Shown: piece after piece, positions 33,690 through 45,646 of the stretch
Layout of the letters: each line of letters begins with the position of its first letter
How positions within the stretch are numbered: the first letter of the stretch is position 1
Assembly (NCBI GenBank): GCA_030704615.1
Contig: CM060733.1
Location: 63,240,001-63,304,000, forward strand
DNA: 64,000 nt
Direction of reading: 5' to 3'
Source of the DNA: Takakia lepidozioides
Lineage: Eukaryota > Streptophyta > Takakiopsida > Takakiales > Takakiaceae
Translations under genes and position numbers: made by a program
Notes under the pieces: model-generated
Told to the model about the DNA's origin: nothing
Databases searched by the model: none
The model's input: the letters and a program-made list of their open reading frames with translations, nothing else

Positions 33690-34125
33690 GATGAGAGGGC
33701 AACACAGGCTGAAATAGGTTGAAGAAGAAGGTGCCCTACCACATTGTCCTTGATCTGTCCTGACCCATGGAGGATTTGACCGATGACCTCTTGTGTGTGC
33801 TGCTTGTGTCTGTAGTCAGGTAATGTCGGATTGGTCTGTGAGATCGAACCACTACGGCGTAGATGAGTAGTCAGAGATTGAAACACGCTTGCTAAGACCA
33901 AGTTGACTCTCCCAAGAACGGCGAGCTCACTTCTCCTCGTCTCGTCTCTTCCTCCTCTTCTCCTTCGTGCATCATTTGCTCAACGCCTCCATCCCACGCC
34001 CCTGCATATCCTGCTATCATCGCGTTCCATCCCTCAGCTATGTGGTGTGGCGCATGAGACAAAAAAACGCCAAGTCCCAGCCCTCCTTTCTGTTCACGAT
34101 TACACTAATGGGCAACCTTATTTGC
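33690..34125. repeat. Dispersed PPR-derived repeat, copy 2
   Basis: This is the direct copy of 1000-1455, lying inside the CACTA element just before its subterminal region. Confidence 0.75.
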
Positions 34126-34459
34126 ATTATATGTGCCTTCAAAATGACACATGTAGTGATGTAGTCGTATAAATAGAGCTCTGAAACCATCTTCAGTCAT
34201 GGAGTCATAAGATTCCATGAAACGTCGTCCACGTGTAGTCAAACATATCACACTAGTCATATAAACCATCCCTGTCATCATGGTCAACAATGTTTGACCA
34301 ATGCTCCCTAACTTTCCGGAGTCATGTAGTGATATCCATTACTACAAAGTTATAAAACTAAAACTGTAATGCATTTCAGCGCTCTGTAGTCATGTACCTA
34401 GTGCAGTTTTTATGACTCCGCCAAAGCCGTAGTCCTAAAAACGCTTATCTCTTGTAGTG
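34126..34459. repeat. CACTA right subterminal repeats and terminus
   Basis: AGTCAT, TAGTGATGTAG and TCATGTAG words recur, and the segment ends in TGTAGTG at 34453-34459. The position and terminus fit CACTA elements. Confidence 0.75.
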
Positions 34460-34938
34460 GAAGAAACTGGTTAATAGCCTCACACATTTCCGTTTTGTAA
34501 CTTCTGAATAGTGCCGGATGAGCAATTTGAGGTGATGCATGCAGATCTTAATCCGCTAGAGCTGCATTTACTACTCACGATTTTGAGATTTGAGAAAATT
34601 GAATGATAGCACTTCAGAATTCTTGGAATTTTTAGACAATGGAGTGCTGGTTAAGTTAGGCTGGACTTGCAGCAGATAATATCTGTCAAGCCATAGAATA
34701 ATATGGCTTCAGCCCCGCAGAACGATCCCTCCTCACTAGCCCATAACTTCTTTGGACGGGCGTGCATTGGTAGGACTCTGCCCCCAAAAGCTTTAATTGT
34801 TGGTTAGTTGAATTGTTAGGCTAATAATGCCTCAAAGTACTCTAGCCACAGTGACAACACAGATCACATAGCCTAGAGAGTCGCACTCCTTGCAACTTCC
34901 AAATCTAAGTTCAAATCCGTGATGTTTTGTGATATTTT

Positions 34939-35690
34939 GTGCGTAGCAACAAGCCTGTCAGACTGTGTTCAAAGATGGCTAATGAGAGGGGAAACTACAA
35001 ATTATCAGCAACCATAGCTGGGAAATATGCACCATTGGTACTCAAGAATCATATGCTTCATGAGCAAACTCCGAAATCACAATTCTCTCATAAACGAGAA
35101 GCAAGGGCGAGTAATATTGATTTGTGGGTGGATGGATCTTTGTATCCACACAACCTTATCAACGGCAAACGTCCACAATTTCAGACAGTGAGCGAGTTTC
35201 TAGAATTTACTGGGGATGGCAAGAACGGCCTACTAGGTTACTCTGAAAATCTTGCCGCAAATCATACAAGAATTGAATTGAATTTGGTTGAGGCTCAGAA
35301 AGAGATATCGTCGTTGCGTGAGCTAGTCAAGAGTTTGCAAGATTCAGCTGAGGAGAGAGAGAGAGACTCTTACAATTCAGCAACACGGAAACGTTTCGTA
35401 GACAAAGAATAGAGGAAGAAAATGGTCAGATTATGTTAGCGAGTGAATCGTTGAAAGCAGAGGTATCAGCTTTGAAAGAGCAATATCACAGCATGAAGGC
35501 ATCTTACGAGGAGTGTTTAGGCCGCCTGAACGCTGATGTACTGAGCTCCGATGAGCGCGATCAAATACAGCTAGAATTTTGGATAGAGCTAGAATCGCTC
35601 AAAGAAGAGCACAAAAAGAAATTGGATTCAATTTGCCAGTGTTTTCATCTCATTGATACCTGCAGCGGACTCGTCGATTACCTTATTTGA
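34939..35690 (+). pseudogene. Coiled-coil protein gene, frameshifted at a GA repeat
   Basis: I do not recognise the family. The first frame (34939-35412) gives KMANERGNYKLSATIAGKY, then a heptad-like helix (LNLVEAQKEISSLRELVKSL). The helix then continues in another frame (RRQRIEEENGQIMLASESLK, EVSALKEQYHSMKASYEE, ESLKEEHKKKLDSICQ) to a stop at 35690. The switch falls at a (GA)n run at about 35353-35366, a typical slippage site. Repairing one slip gives one continuous coiled coil of about 250 residues. It could equally be a gene read across a small unseen intron. It has no clear link to its neighbours. Confidence 0.5.
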
Positions 35691-35699
35691 CAAGCTTGA

Positions 35700-37121
35700 T
35701 CCCGAGGGCTGACTCCCAAGGCCATGTACAGCTTGAACTTTGATGGGTTGCAACTATGATGGGTTCCAACTGCCTGCACCCTGCTTGCAAGCAGACTTTG
35801 CTTCACTCAACAACCCAGTCATCTAGATGACAGCTCGGATGGCAGAAACTACTTATCATTTTTCCTCTGGGGCTCCGCTTAAGCCCAAAGTTGTGATCAC
35901 GGTATCTCGTTTGACATCTAGATCTAATCTAGCTACTTCGTGACGACGTGGCAGGGAACTAGCTAGAAGGCAGGGCAGCGATCAGGAGGAGCCGACGTGG
36001 CAGGGAGCCAGGAACAAGCCAGGCCGGGCATGAGGACGGGAGCCCGGCCTGCGGCACTAAGTATCCTGAAAGGGTAGCACTGCGCGGGTTTCACTACCGT
36101 ACCGCGGGCCTGCAAAAAAGGAGAAAGGGAGATGGCAGGGCCGGGTAGGTGAGTCACCCCCAGCAAGGCAAGGCTAAAGCTAAGCTAGTGTTACGTGTTA
36201 CGTGTTAGGTCACGTTATCCAGGGTGCCAACTTAGCGGCGCCGGGTGGAGTTACGGCGGTCTGGGGCAGGGGCGGGCAGGGAATGGAGAGACTACCGTTG
36301 GCAGGGCAGGGTTGGGTGGCAGGCAGGCAGGCATGTGTTGGCAAAGCCGCGCGTCTCCTCTTCACACCCACACTACGTCACATTTCTCCCGACTCTCGCG
36401 AGCCTGCTTCCGATTTCCCACCCCCTCCCGGCCCTCGAATAGTCCACGCATCATCCCACGCGCTTTTGAAGTTTCCATGTGCATAGATCAGAGTTGTGAT
36501 ATGGTCGTTTGCGACTATTGGCCTTGATATTGCTGTCGAAACCGCCGAGAGATGGAGGAAGCGGGGAATGCATGAAGGCCCGGAATCTGGGGTTGGACAG
36601 CATAAGTTTGCCGCATGTACGAACCTGCATTATATCGCATTTTCCTGTCTTTCAGTATCTGTTACCGGGCCTTCTGCAACGTTGTAGCATAGGCTAAGTT
36701 CTGCCTCCTTTCTGTGGCCTTGTCATTCGTTTGCAAAGTCGAGCCTCAGCTGTTTGTTAGTGCTTCTGTGCGTGTCGAGGCAAAAGCGGCGTCAATCCTC
36801 GGTATGGGGAATGGCGACTGCATTCGGAGTATTGATGTCTGTTCGAGAGCAAGCTTGTGAAAAGCAGCGCTTTAATGAGACCTATCGACTTGTATTTCTT
36901 CCTTCTTTTCGTTACAAGGAATACGGGCAGAACTCGATTGAAACTGGGAACTCAGTAAGAACCATCATTTTCGTTGGGTGCAGTGTCAAGACTGAGGGAA
37001 GCTGGCCGGCCTATCTTGACTTCTGAATGATATTGACCTTATGCTGATCTGAGCGCTTGAGGTATCCTCCGTAAGAACCGCGTACGCGCAGAAAGAGAGG
37101 CTTGAGGGAACGGCGAGAAGG
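35700..37121. other. Intergenic and upstream region of the GT34 gene
   Basis: Positions 35930-36340 are GC-rich and dominated by GGCAGGG/GGCAGGCAGG words. The 90-codon open frame at 36754-37026 has no protein-like character and, if transcribed, would be an upstream ORF in the leader. No other gene is supported. Confidence 0.45.
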
Positions 37122-40104
37122 ATGGCAGGGCTTTCAGGTCTATGCCCACAACGAAGGGTATTCAAGGGAGTAGATCCCCAAGCGAAAAAGTTGCTTGGAG
37201 AGCTGTCTAAAGATATGGTGAGCTTGCAGTCTTTGGAATCATTCAAGGGAGAGCCAGAGGTAAGGCAGGGCTGGTGGTCATCTCAAGGTCTTCTTCGAAT
37301 GGTGATCATGGTGCTTGGAAGCCTACTGGTATTAAGCACCCTCTCCGTTTATGGATCGGGAATACTTCTCATAAGAGCTAATGACTTGGGACGCCAGTGC
37401 ATTCATGTCAGGAAGAGTCCGCAACATAGTCCAAGACATTTCAAATTCGCTATGGTGACATGTTCGGATGGATCGAAGACTATTCCTCAGCGATCGTTCG
37501 AGGGGTTGATGGAGCTGGTCACTCCAAATAAGAAGAGCTACGTGGAGAGGCATGGCTATGAGTTCATCGATGCGAGCGATGTGTTGGATAAAGATCGCCC
37601 CCCTAGTTGGAGCAAGATTTTGGCCGTTAACAAACATCTGCCTGATTATGATTGGGTGTTTTGGAATGATGCGGTATATGCCCTGCTTTTCTATGGAATT
37701 GTTTGCGCTTGTTTGTGCACTGGGTTACTCAAGAGGATGTCGTGGTACTTTGAGAGCCAAAAGTCTCTCAGCTGGCAGGTCCTCATTCGGTCAGATGTGC
37801 AAGCCTTAAAAGAAGGCTGTATTTTTCATTTGAGTTTTGTCTTCCTTTCCAGCACTGTGCTATTGGCATCCAGTGTGTACCGAATGGTCTACACATGAAA
37901 CCGGGTGCTAAATAACAAAAGAAATTTGTGCACACGGAATGCCTCATTCTACTTGCCTAAGTGAAAGGAAGTCTGGAGACCCTCGCTATTCTTCTTCTTT
38001 TTGCTTGTTTGATTTCTTCAGGTAGCCAGAGATGAAGGTGTTAACGACAGGAGGGCAGTGGGGATTAGTGATACTCACAGGGCGTAGTTCCTGCAGGTAC
38101 AAGGTGTTTCAAATGGTTAGCAAATTAGGTGGGCAGGATGTAGGCACAGCATCTCAAATGATGTGCTATTGTTCTGAGTTTGTTTTTGTGAAACTGCTTC
38201 TTTGTGCAGGACTCTGTTGTAACAAATCCTGCAATTGCTCTGGTAAGTCAACTGCTAAAATTTTGGTTTTCCTCCCCTCTCATCACTCAGCAGAGACTTT
38301 CTTCCCTGGAAATTGGGTTGGCACGATCCCATCCCTCCATCCCTTCCCTTCCCACGGGTTGGGGCAGTCCTCGTGCTGCCTTCCAAATCCTTCAGGCAGA
38401 CTTTTTCACTCTTGTCCAGTAGAGTGTATCCCTTCCACATGATGAACCAGTACAGGTGTCGGCAACGCAGTTTGCTTGTCGTACATTGTCATTTTTAGGT
38501 TGTGTGCATAACTGTCAGAGTGAACTCAGGGCTTTGTTCGAACTGGGAATTAATTGTGTTATTTTTACTTTCAGCCATTAGAGTGGTTCACTCTTCAAGA
38601 ATCATCATTGTCCAGAGCTTGGTCTATATGACTTTGCAGTTTCTCCCAGCGAGTCGGAAATTATTGTTGTGCCAGGACTGACTTTGGTAGCGAAGTCTTA
38701 TTTTCTGGCTGTTGATTCTTTTCTTGTCCCCTGGGATTGCTGGCAGATGCAGAGTGTCAGAAGTGCTTGTCTAGACCAGCTTTACAGTTTTTGAGTTGCA
38801 ATTAAGGAAATGAACAGAACTTCATGTACTCACCAGTTTGGGCAATGAAAAGCTGGCTGTGTCTCCTGCCCTTACTGAACTGAGAGTCTCCAGCTTATGT
38901 ATTTTCCTTTCAATTGTGCAGGAGGACATTATTTACTCAGTCGTAGGGGACGTGGATTTCAATGAGATGCCAGACTTCATCATCACTGAGGATGTCACAG
39001 GTGTAAACGCAGGTATGTTCCTTCTCATCCCTGCCCTAACTCTTTGCTCGTGCCCCTGGGTTTTAAGAGGTATGGCTTTCTGGTTGGGTGCCAGGCTCTT
39101 GAAATCCAGAGTGTCTATTTTTGCAGCATGGTGGGGGCATTTGTTCAGGGGGCTGACTTCAGGTGTTGATGCAACGCAGTTGATTAGTAGAAATCTCAGC
39201 AGTCCTGGTGAAATGACCCTATGTCCATGTTTGTTTGAATTCTGTCCACTGAGTGCAAACGGTTAGGTCATGATGTTACATCCTGTCTTTTCCAATGCTG
39301 CAGCACAGCTTGAAATGACATTGGGTGGAAGTTAGCACCTATCCATGGTGGGGCTTGGTAATTATGTGTGGTTGTTGCTGTCATGACAGGAATGTTCTTC
39401 TTTCGTAATTCAGAATGGAGCAGACATTTTCTAGACCTATGGTGGAATCAAACCGACTTTGTAAAGCCATTTGGTGAATGCAAGAGTGGGGATAATGGTG
39501 CTCTCAAACACCTCATTCAAAGCATGCCTCAGCATGAACTAAAGCTGCATGTCCGAATTCCGAGAATGCAGTGTCTCTTCAACTCCAACCTGTGGAGACC
39601 CTCTTGGAGGAGCAGTCATCGCTTGGTCACATTGACTAAATCCGTTTGGCAAGGTTTGTTACTTAATGAATTCCACTTGAGTGCTTTATTATGTTGCAGT
39701 AGCAGAAGTACCAGAAGGTGACTATGTTGATTGTCAGTGTCATCCTGATCGTTATGGTGTTGTGTCCAAGAAAATCACATAGATACGAAATGCAGTTGAG
39801 AAATGCAGACTTTTGCTTTCTATTGGTGAGTTGACTAAGGTTTGTTTGCTCCTGTTATTATGGCTATTCATGCCTTGTTGCTAAGGTTTGTCTACTGATG
39901 TTGCTTCCCCCACTTCTCTGAATGACAGGTGTATATGCCAAGGGAGATTTTATGGTGCACTTGGCAGGTTTGAACGACAAGAAGAAGTGGATCAAGAGAG
40001 TCATACGGGATATAGCTGAAGAAAATGATGCTGACCGCGACAGAGGAGAAGGCAGAACATTGATTACATCAAGAAAAGAAGGTCTTCCACCTTGGCAACA
40101 GTGA
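37122..40104 (+). CDS. GT34-type glycosyltransferase (GMA12/MNN10 family), five exons
   Basis: This is predicted to be a Golgi type II membrane glycosyltransferase that moves a sugar from a nucleotide-sugar donor onto a glycan; the acceptor is unknown. Exons 37122-37673, 38210-38242, 38922-39012, 39390-39653 and 39929-40104 join in frame with GT-AG introns to 371 codons and a TGA. A single hydrophobic segment lies at residues 57-84, preceded by a short cytosolic tail. Family landmarks are NKKSYVERHGYEFIDAS, WSKILAV, the DxD metal site WNDADS (183-185) created across the first splice junction, FIITEDVTGVNAGMFFFRN (near 215-231), SGDNGAL (258-264) and GDFMVHLAGL (319-328). The start is the first ATG of the open exon. 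All exons are intact, unlike the surrounding transposon genes. Confidence 0.88.
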
Positions 40105-41269
40105 GCGGGAGTGGTTCTGATATTACAAAGAGCTCTTCAATTTTGGCAATGACTGCAGAGAGGAATCAGATGCATTTCACTGTTGCGCTCGTTTGCAGAT
40201 GCCACTTGTTACTTTTGTCTTCTTAGGCACCTCAGTAGAGCCTTGAGCAGAGGCTACACCATTGGTCTATAGACCTCGAGCTTCCTGCATTGTCAAGTTA
40301 CAGAGTCTCCTTTGAGGAAGGCCAGATGATGGAAGTTCTTCATTCGTTATTTCAAGTTATTTTCGAACAATCATAACTGCAAATTTTTTCCACACCTTGT
40401 ATCAATTGCGTTACATGCGGCCTCTCATTTCGGCCTGAGATATGAACCTTTGTTCGGCGTGGTGGAGCCCAATGTTTCCCTCCATGAAGGCTACGTCCAA
40501 CACAGGTGAGCAATGACAGCCCCTGGCCCCATGTCAATGCCAGAGTCTATGATGTAAAGCTTAGAATGCAGACCAACAGTGGGTTAACACTGCAGATATA
40601 TTTTGCAGTGACACGGTGCAGGGAGCGTTAGCATGTCATTACATGTTCTTGATGTAGTAGTGACAGTTAGTCTTCTAAGACAGGTAAATTACCTGTGTAC
40701 CCCTCCCCACAACCTACTATCCCTGTGGCGCTTTGCCATCCTCTCTTCCTTGCGTTTGTTTCTCGTTTCTCCTGCTCGGCTGTGGGGCCCTGGCTAAGTT
40801 GGAGAGCGGACCAATTGAATATGGCTGTGCAGGGACTTTGCAAAATCTAGGTGTGAGACGTGGAGAATTGCATTGCACCTGCTAGCTGCGGTGCGCTGTG
40901 CTGATTTGGTGTCTGGAATATGGTCCGCCTTGTTGAAAGTGAGTAGTTTGTGAAGGTGTGTCATTTACTATTCTTTGCCATGAAAGCCCCTTTGGCTTCC
41001 ATTCAAGCCAGCGGGCTGGTTACAACCCTACTGTTAAATGAGAAATGGAGTATTGAAAGTGCATTATATAATAAACTAACAGACAACTTTGCATCTTCTC
41101 TTTGTCTTCTTCCTTCTGCATATCCTACCAATTCTGGATGAAAGAGGAGAAATCTGGTAGTTTTGGTATTGTAATGAGAAGAATTATGGTCAAACATAGC
41201 TCTGTCTTGTGACAGTTAGCTTTTGAATAGCTACTCACTGTGTTCGGATTTGAAGACACACATCACTGG

Positions 41270-41508
41270 GTAGAGCTTTTCAATAATGTCATTGCATTCT
41301 TAGTGCATGAAAAAATTTATTGCTTGTGATGTTGTATGTTTTGACATGCATAAGAATTTAGATTACAACAGCCTTGGTGTATAACTGTAGTTTTGGGTAG
41401 AGGTTTTCAATAAATGCCATTGGATTCTTAGTTCATGAGAAAATTTCTTGCTTGTGATGTTGTATGTTTTGACATGCATAAGAACCAGCCTTGGTATATA
41501 ACTGGAGT
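41270..41508. repeat. Tandem duplication, about 120-bp unit
   Basis: Two adjacent copies share TTGCTTGTGATGTTGTATGT, TTTTGACATGCATAAGAA and CAGCCTTGGT(G/A)TATAACTG. The divergence is about 10-15 percent. Confidence 0.85.
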
Positions 41509-41854
41509 ATTATAGATAATAATATAGTGTAGATTTCTTGTTGAGTGCTAGCTTTCCTTGGTATTTGGTAATAAATGAACTACACTAACCCTGTGACCTT
41601 ATGCAAATTGGTAGATATTTGGGGCGTGAATCTAGGTCAGGATTTGGCAGGGTAGGTTGACGTCTACTTTCACACCCAGAATTTCTTAATCCATTTGTCA
41701 GTATGCGATTGTTAATGCTAACACACATCAGAGGCCCTAAGCGGCCTGGTTGGCAATGAAGGGTGAAACTGACTGACATCTAGATTTCAGCTCTGCACTT
41801 GGGCAACTGTTACTTCTCAGGGCTTTCTGCTAGACACTGGCTCTTTGAGTTCTG

Positions 41855-41950
41855 AACAGCTGAAGAAAGTGGTGTGATGGAGTCTTGTTAGGGTTACAGT
41901 CATCTGAACAGTTGAAGAAAGTGGTGTATGGGAGTCTTGTTAGGGTCATC
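41855..41950. repeat. Short tandem duplication, about 50-bp unit
   Basis: TCTGAACAGCTGAAGAAAGTGGTGTGATGGAGTCTTGTTAGGGT is followed directly by a near-identical copy with GTTGAAG and GTATGGGAG. The flanks show no gene. Confidence 0.8.
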
Positions 41951-42441
41951 GTAGTAGGGTGGTGATAACCATAGAAAAAATGGTCTTCCAGGATAACTGA
42001 TCCTTAAACACAGGTTTCTTTGATGTGGTGACAGCTCTTATTAACAAGCCATTTATTGCATGAGGCGTTGTCTACCCCTGTACTATTGTCATGGCATGGA
42101 GCATGTCGGTGTGTATTCTGCTCCTAGATGATCATGAAAGAGAACCAAACCTATAAGGCTTCTAGAAGTCTGATCAACTGAAATATTAATAATGAAACAG
42201 AGCCTTGCTCGTCTTCATGTATGATGATGACACTTTAAAAGTTTACAGGCTGATAGAGTATGATTTACTACATTTTACACAGGTTATCCTAAGGAGGTGA
42301 CACTTCGCACAATAAATGCTGTTATCCCCATTGACACCATATTTCGCAAGCCTCTTTGAGGTGACTTTAGAAGTGTCACCACCTTCTCCTTTCATTTGAT
42401 CATATTCCATCATTTCTATCCACTTCCAACCAATGAGACTC

Positions 42442-42509
42442 TTTGGAGGGAAACTTGGCATTAAACAGCCGGTCTTCTATGGCTGTTTAATGCCAAGTTT
42501 CCCTCCAAA
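42442..42509. repeat. Perfect 29-bp inverted repeat with 10-base loop
   Basis: The arm 42442-42470 (TTTGGAGGGAAACTTGGCAT onwards) is the exact reverse complement of 42481-42509; GGTCTTCTAT separates them. The stem has no mismatch. It could be a recent snap-back duplication, a small MITE-like relic or a hairpin RNA; no promoter is evident. Confidence 0.9.
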
Positions 42510-45500
42510 CACTATCATATTTTTTGCCTAAAAAAAGGGTTGGTTGATAGTGGATTGACTTAGAGAGTGGGATTCCAATAAATGTGGTGCAGACTTACTC
42601 ACAGTGAAAATCATCGTCAAGGTCCATATCCTCCGGATCCAAAGGCTCTGCAATGATAGCGTTTTCTGTCTATGTGCCAGAAGAGGAGCCCTCATGGAGA
42701 GGAGCTATCACGTGAGCATACAAGTCAGCATCACTCAAAGGCAAACTGCCTTGCACACATGGAAGGAAGCTCCTGCACATACATGCGAAGAATGAACAAA
42801 AGGCCATGGGTGTAGCTGCAAATCAAAACCATTGAATGGAAATTGCAGGATTTCCATTGCCAGTTGTATGTACCTGTGCCCAGAGTGAGGTCAACAACCC
42901 TAGACCCATGACCGCTGCAAGACTTGATGACGGTCTGCATGAAGGCCGGACTCTTCTCCCGTGCGCCTCTCCATGGCACACCAGATGCCCGCTTCAACGG
43001 AAGGTTGGAGTCTACATAGTTGTAGATGAAGTCATCACCTACCAGATCGCAAGTCAAATCAATATGGCCCCCCCCCATTTGAATCCTGGAACTCAGCAAC
43101 GGATGCGGGTGTGGAAGGGGGGCGGAGTCTCACAAGACAATGTGCATCAAAAGCACAGACCTCTGCAATCACAACACAAACAAGACTGACATGAGTGCAC
43201 AGAGGATATGCTGGACAATCCGAACTTGAAACCACTTCAAAGATGAGGAAATTTCAAAGTGGATCTGTTATGAGGAATCCATGTAATGGGTTCCAGGCAA
43301 GCAGGAACTTGAAACTCCAAACAACATGCAGGAATAGAGGCAGCAGCCACATTCCAGAGTGCAAAACATCCTTGCGTTACCGCAAGCATGGCACAGACTA
43401 ACAGAGGAGTGAATGGAAAGGGCACCTACATTCCCACAACCCACATCCTTGCATTAATGCAAGCATGGGATCAACAGCAAAAAGGAATCCAAATAACACC
43501 CTCATTCTGGAAGCAGATTGTACTGGTTGGCTTGGAAAATCTCCCTTCGTCAGGGGCAGGCTGTTCACCCCATTCCACGTCTTTATTATCTTCATGCCAC
43601 CCGCATTGAGGAAACTGGCAAGTTGTTGGCGGCACTTAGCATTGGCTGGTTGGAGGATAAGCAACGCGCCATCGTCAGCCAAGAAGTGCCCACAGAACTT
43701 GAAGACCCAGGGCCAGTATCGGTCCTCCCATGCATTCCAGGTGGGGGTCTGTCCCAAAGGAGGGACATCCGGAACAAGCAGGCCGTCCGGTATGTCCAGA
43801 ATGATGAGCTCGCATGCAAAGGCTTTCCTCTCTCCCTTAACGTACGATGCACCTCTGGAAGCCTTCACAAACAACAAAGAAGACCCCCCCCATTACGACA
43901 TTACAATGAATGGAAATGAAATTGGGGAATGAAGTGGAGGGTTAGATTTACCAGAGTGAGGAAGGAGGAGAGTGTCTCCCAGGTAGGGGACTTCTTGACG
44001 TTCGATGCTCCCTTCTTGCGAGACGCCATCATTCGTTGACAGTCTCGTGTTGGTAGTGGGCTCCCACCACTTTGCTGGGGTGAGGACGAGCCTCATATGG
44101 ACAATCCGAGACCTTGTGCCCCTTGGGCCCCTTCTGCCCTTTGCCTTTGGTAGCAGCTGCAGAATTCACAGGATCTGGTAGGGGGGGATTTTGGATGTTG
44201 GCCTTGTTTTTTTTCTTTTTCCGCTCTTTCTTTTTGGGGGTCTCACTCTTCTTTGGTTGTTTGGCTTTCAAAGCCTCCAAATCTCTCTGCTGCATCTGAG
44301 CATCTGTAAGAGGAGCCAGAGCCCCCGCATTGTCATTCAGGTTCCTCAATGTGTTTTCCTCCCATGGCGTGGCATTTCGTGGGCAGTCCAAATACCACCC
44401 ACAGTCTTTGAAATGGGATCTACTCCAATCTTCAAGAATACCTGCTGCGTGGTCTTGTCTGCTCTTGGGTTTGCCCAGGTGTCAACGAAGTGAGGATACA
44501 AACTGAGGAAATTCCTAGGTACCAGCAGTGAATATATGTACCTGCCAAAAAGGAGGCATCAGTAATTAGAAAATGAGCCAAAGATAGGGAACAAACCAAA
44601 AAACATTTGAAGGATCTGCACTTGAAGGATATGCAGTCACAAAGGAGTGACAAAGATGATGCTTGCGTCAACGCAAACATCACCACTTCCAGAAAAGTGT
44701 TGAGCCTGGATCCAACTGACAGACTGGAACCTTGTGGATGCAGACTCTGAAAACTAAGCTTCTTCGAGAGGCAGAGGGGATGCTTGCGTCAACTTGACGC
44801 AAGCATCCTTCCTCCAATCACAGAAGGTCGCTACCCCGACCACCCCCCTCCAGGATAAAATACAACGGCTTTTTCAATCCTAAATAGTACACTGTGGTGT
44901 GGTCCTTGTGATGATGCTTGCGTCACCGCAACTTAAAAGTAGTAACACAAAGCACATGCACAAAATAAACTCAATTGTGAAGTATGTTGAACATGCTTGC
45001 ATCAACGCAAGCATGTTTAGGAACAGTTAAGCGGAAGGAATTGTAAACCAACCTGTACAAGACTCTCTTCATCGCCTGCTCCCCATCTTGCTGCGCATTG
45101 AACATGTTCGAGCGCAAAATTCCCCCTTCGACAGCAAACTCCCTGTAGAATGCGTTCTGCCAAACGATCCCTTTCCATCTCCAAACAAAAGCCTCGAATG
45201 ACTGGTCGGGCTTCGCCACCGCAATGTTGTAGTCAGACAGAGAACTCTCCAAAACAGCTAAAGCCCTCTCCTCCAACTGAGAAAACAGAAGCCACTGTAA
45301 GGTGAAATGCAACAATTTCTCCAGGGGAGGCTGTGAAGCCTGATTCCGGCGCTATGGACTTGTTCCTCTTCCTCTACCAGACTTAGTTCAAACAGGGGGA
45401 TGTAGTCTTCGATAGATGGGCCGGGCAGAGAAGACGGAATCTCACAAAGAGGACACAACAGAGTCAGACATCCACAACGCATTCATCAGCACACTCAAGC

Positions 45501-45535
45501 ACACCGTTACACCAAGTGCATATTCACGTACTAGA

Positions 45536-45646
45536 GAACGCGCCCCCTAGGGCGCATTATGGCTCCTAGTGAGTCACTAGGGCGAGTCCAGGAGGGCAAG
45601 ATCAAGGGCGAACTAGGAGCCATAATGCGCCCTAGGGGGCGCGTTC
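45536..45646. repeat. Perfect 35-bp inverted repeat (MITE-like)
   Basis: The arm 45536-45570 (GAACGCGCCCCCTAGGGCGC onwards) is the exact reverse complement of 45612-45646, with a 41-bp spacer that itself contains CTAGTGAGTCACTAG. The arms contain the inner palindrome GCGCCCCCTAGGGCGC with one asymmetry. It lies in an intron of the third gene copy and looks like a small non-autonomous element or foldback. No clear target duplication was found. Confidence 0.85.

Larger units (their letters stand above)
27659..34459. mobile_element. CACTA (En/Spm) element, decayed, left end not found
   Basis: The right terminus is clear: the sequence ends CGCTTATCTCTTGTAGTG at 34459, the complement of the usual CACTACAAGA end. 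Subterminal DNA from 34126 is rich in AGTCAT and ATGACT words. The transposase gene begins at about 27735, only 76 bp from element 2, so the left terminus is either on the far side of element 2 or lost; I do not see a CACTACAAGA end left of 16535. The element also contains a duplicated unknown segment (32.2-33.25 kb) and a copy of the PPR-derived repeat. Confidence 0.75.
40105..42435. other. Intergenic region after GT34
   Basis: This contains the presumed 3' UTR and two small tandem duplications. I see no ORF with protein character and no RNA gene. Confidence 0.45.

Noticed and set aside
36754-37026. 90-codon ORF upstream of the GT34 gene
   Set aside because: It has no domain, no conservation signal and unusual composition. 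It is probably leader sequence.
39687-39785. Possible extra GT34 exon after a TTGCAG acceptor
   Set aside because: The exon ending at 39653 joins directly and in frame to 39929 (KSVWQ-GVYAKGDF), which completes the family's GDFMVHLAG motif; an extra exon would break it.
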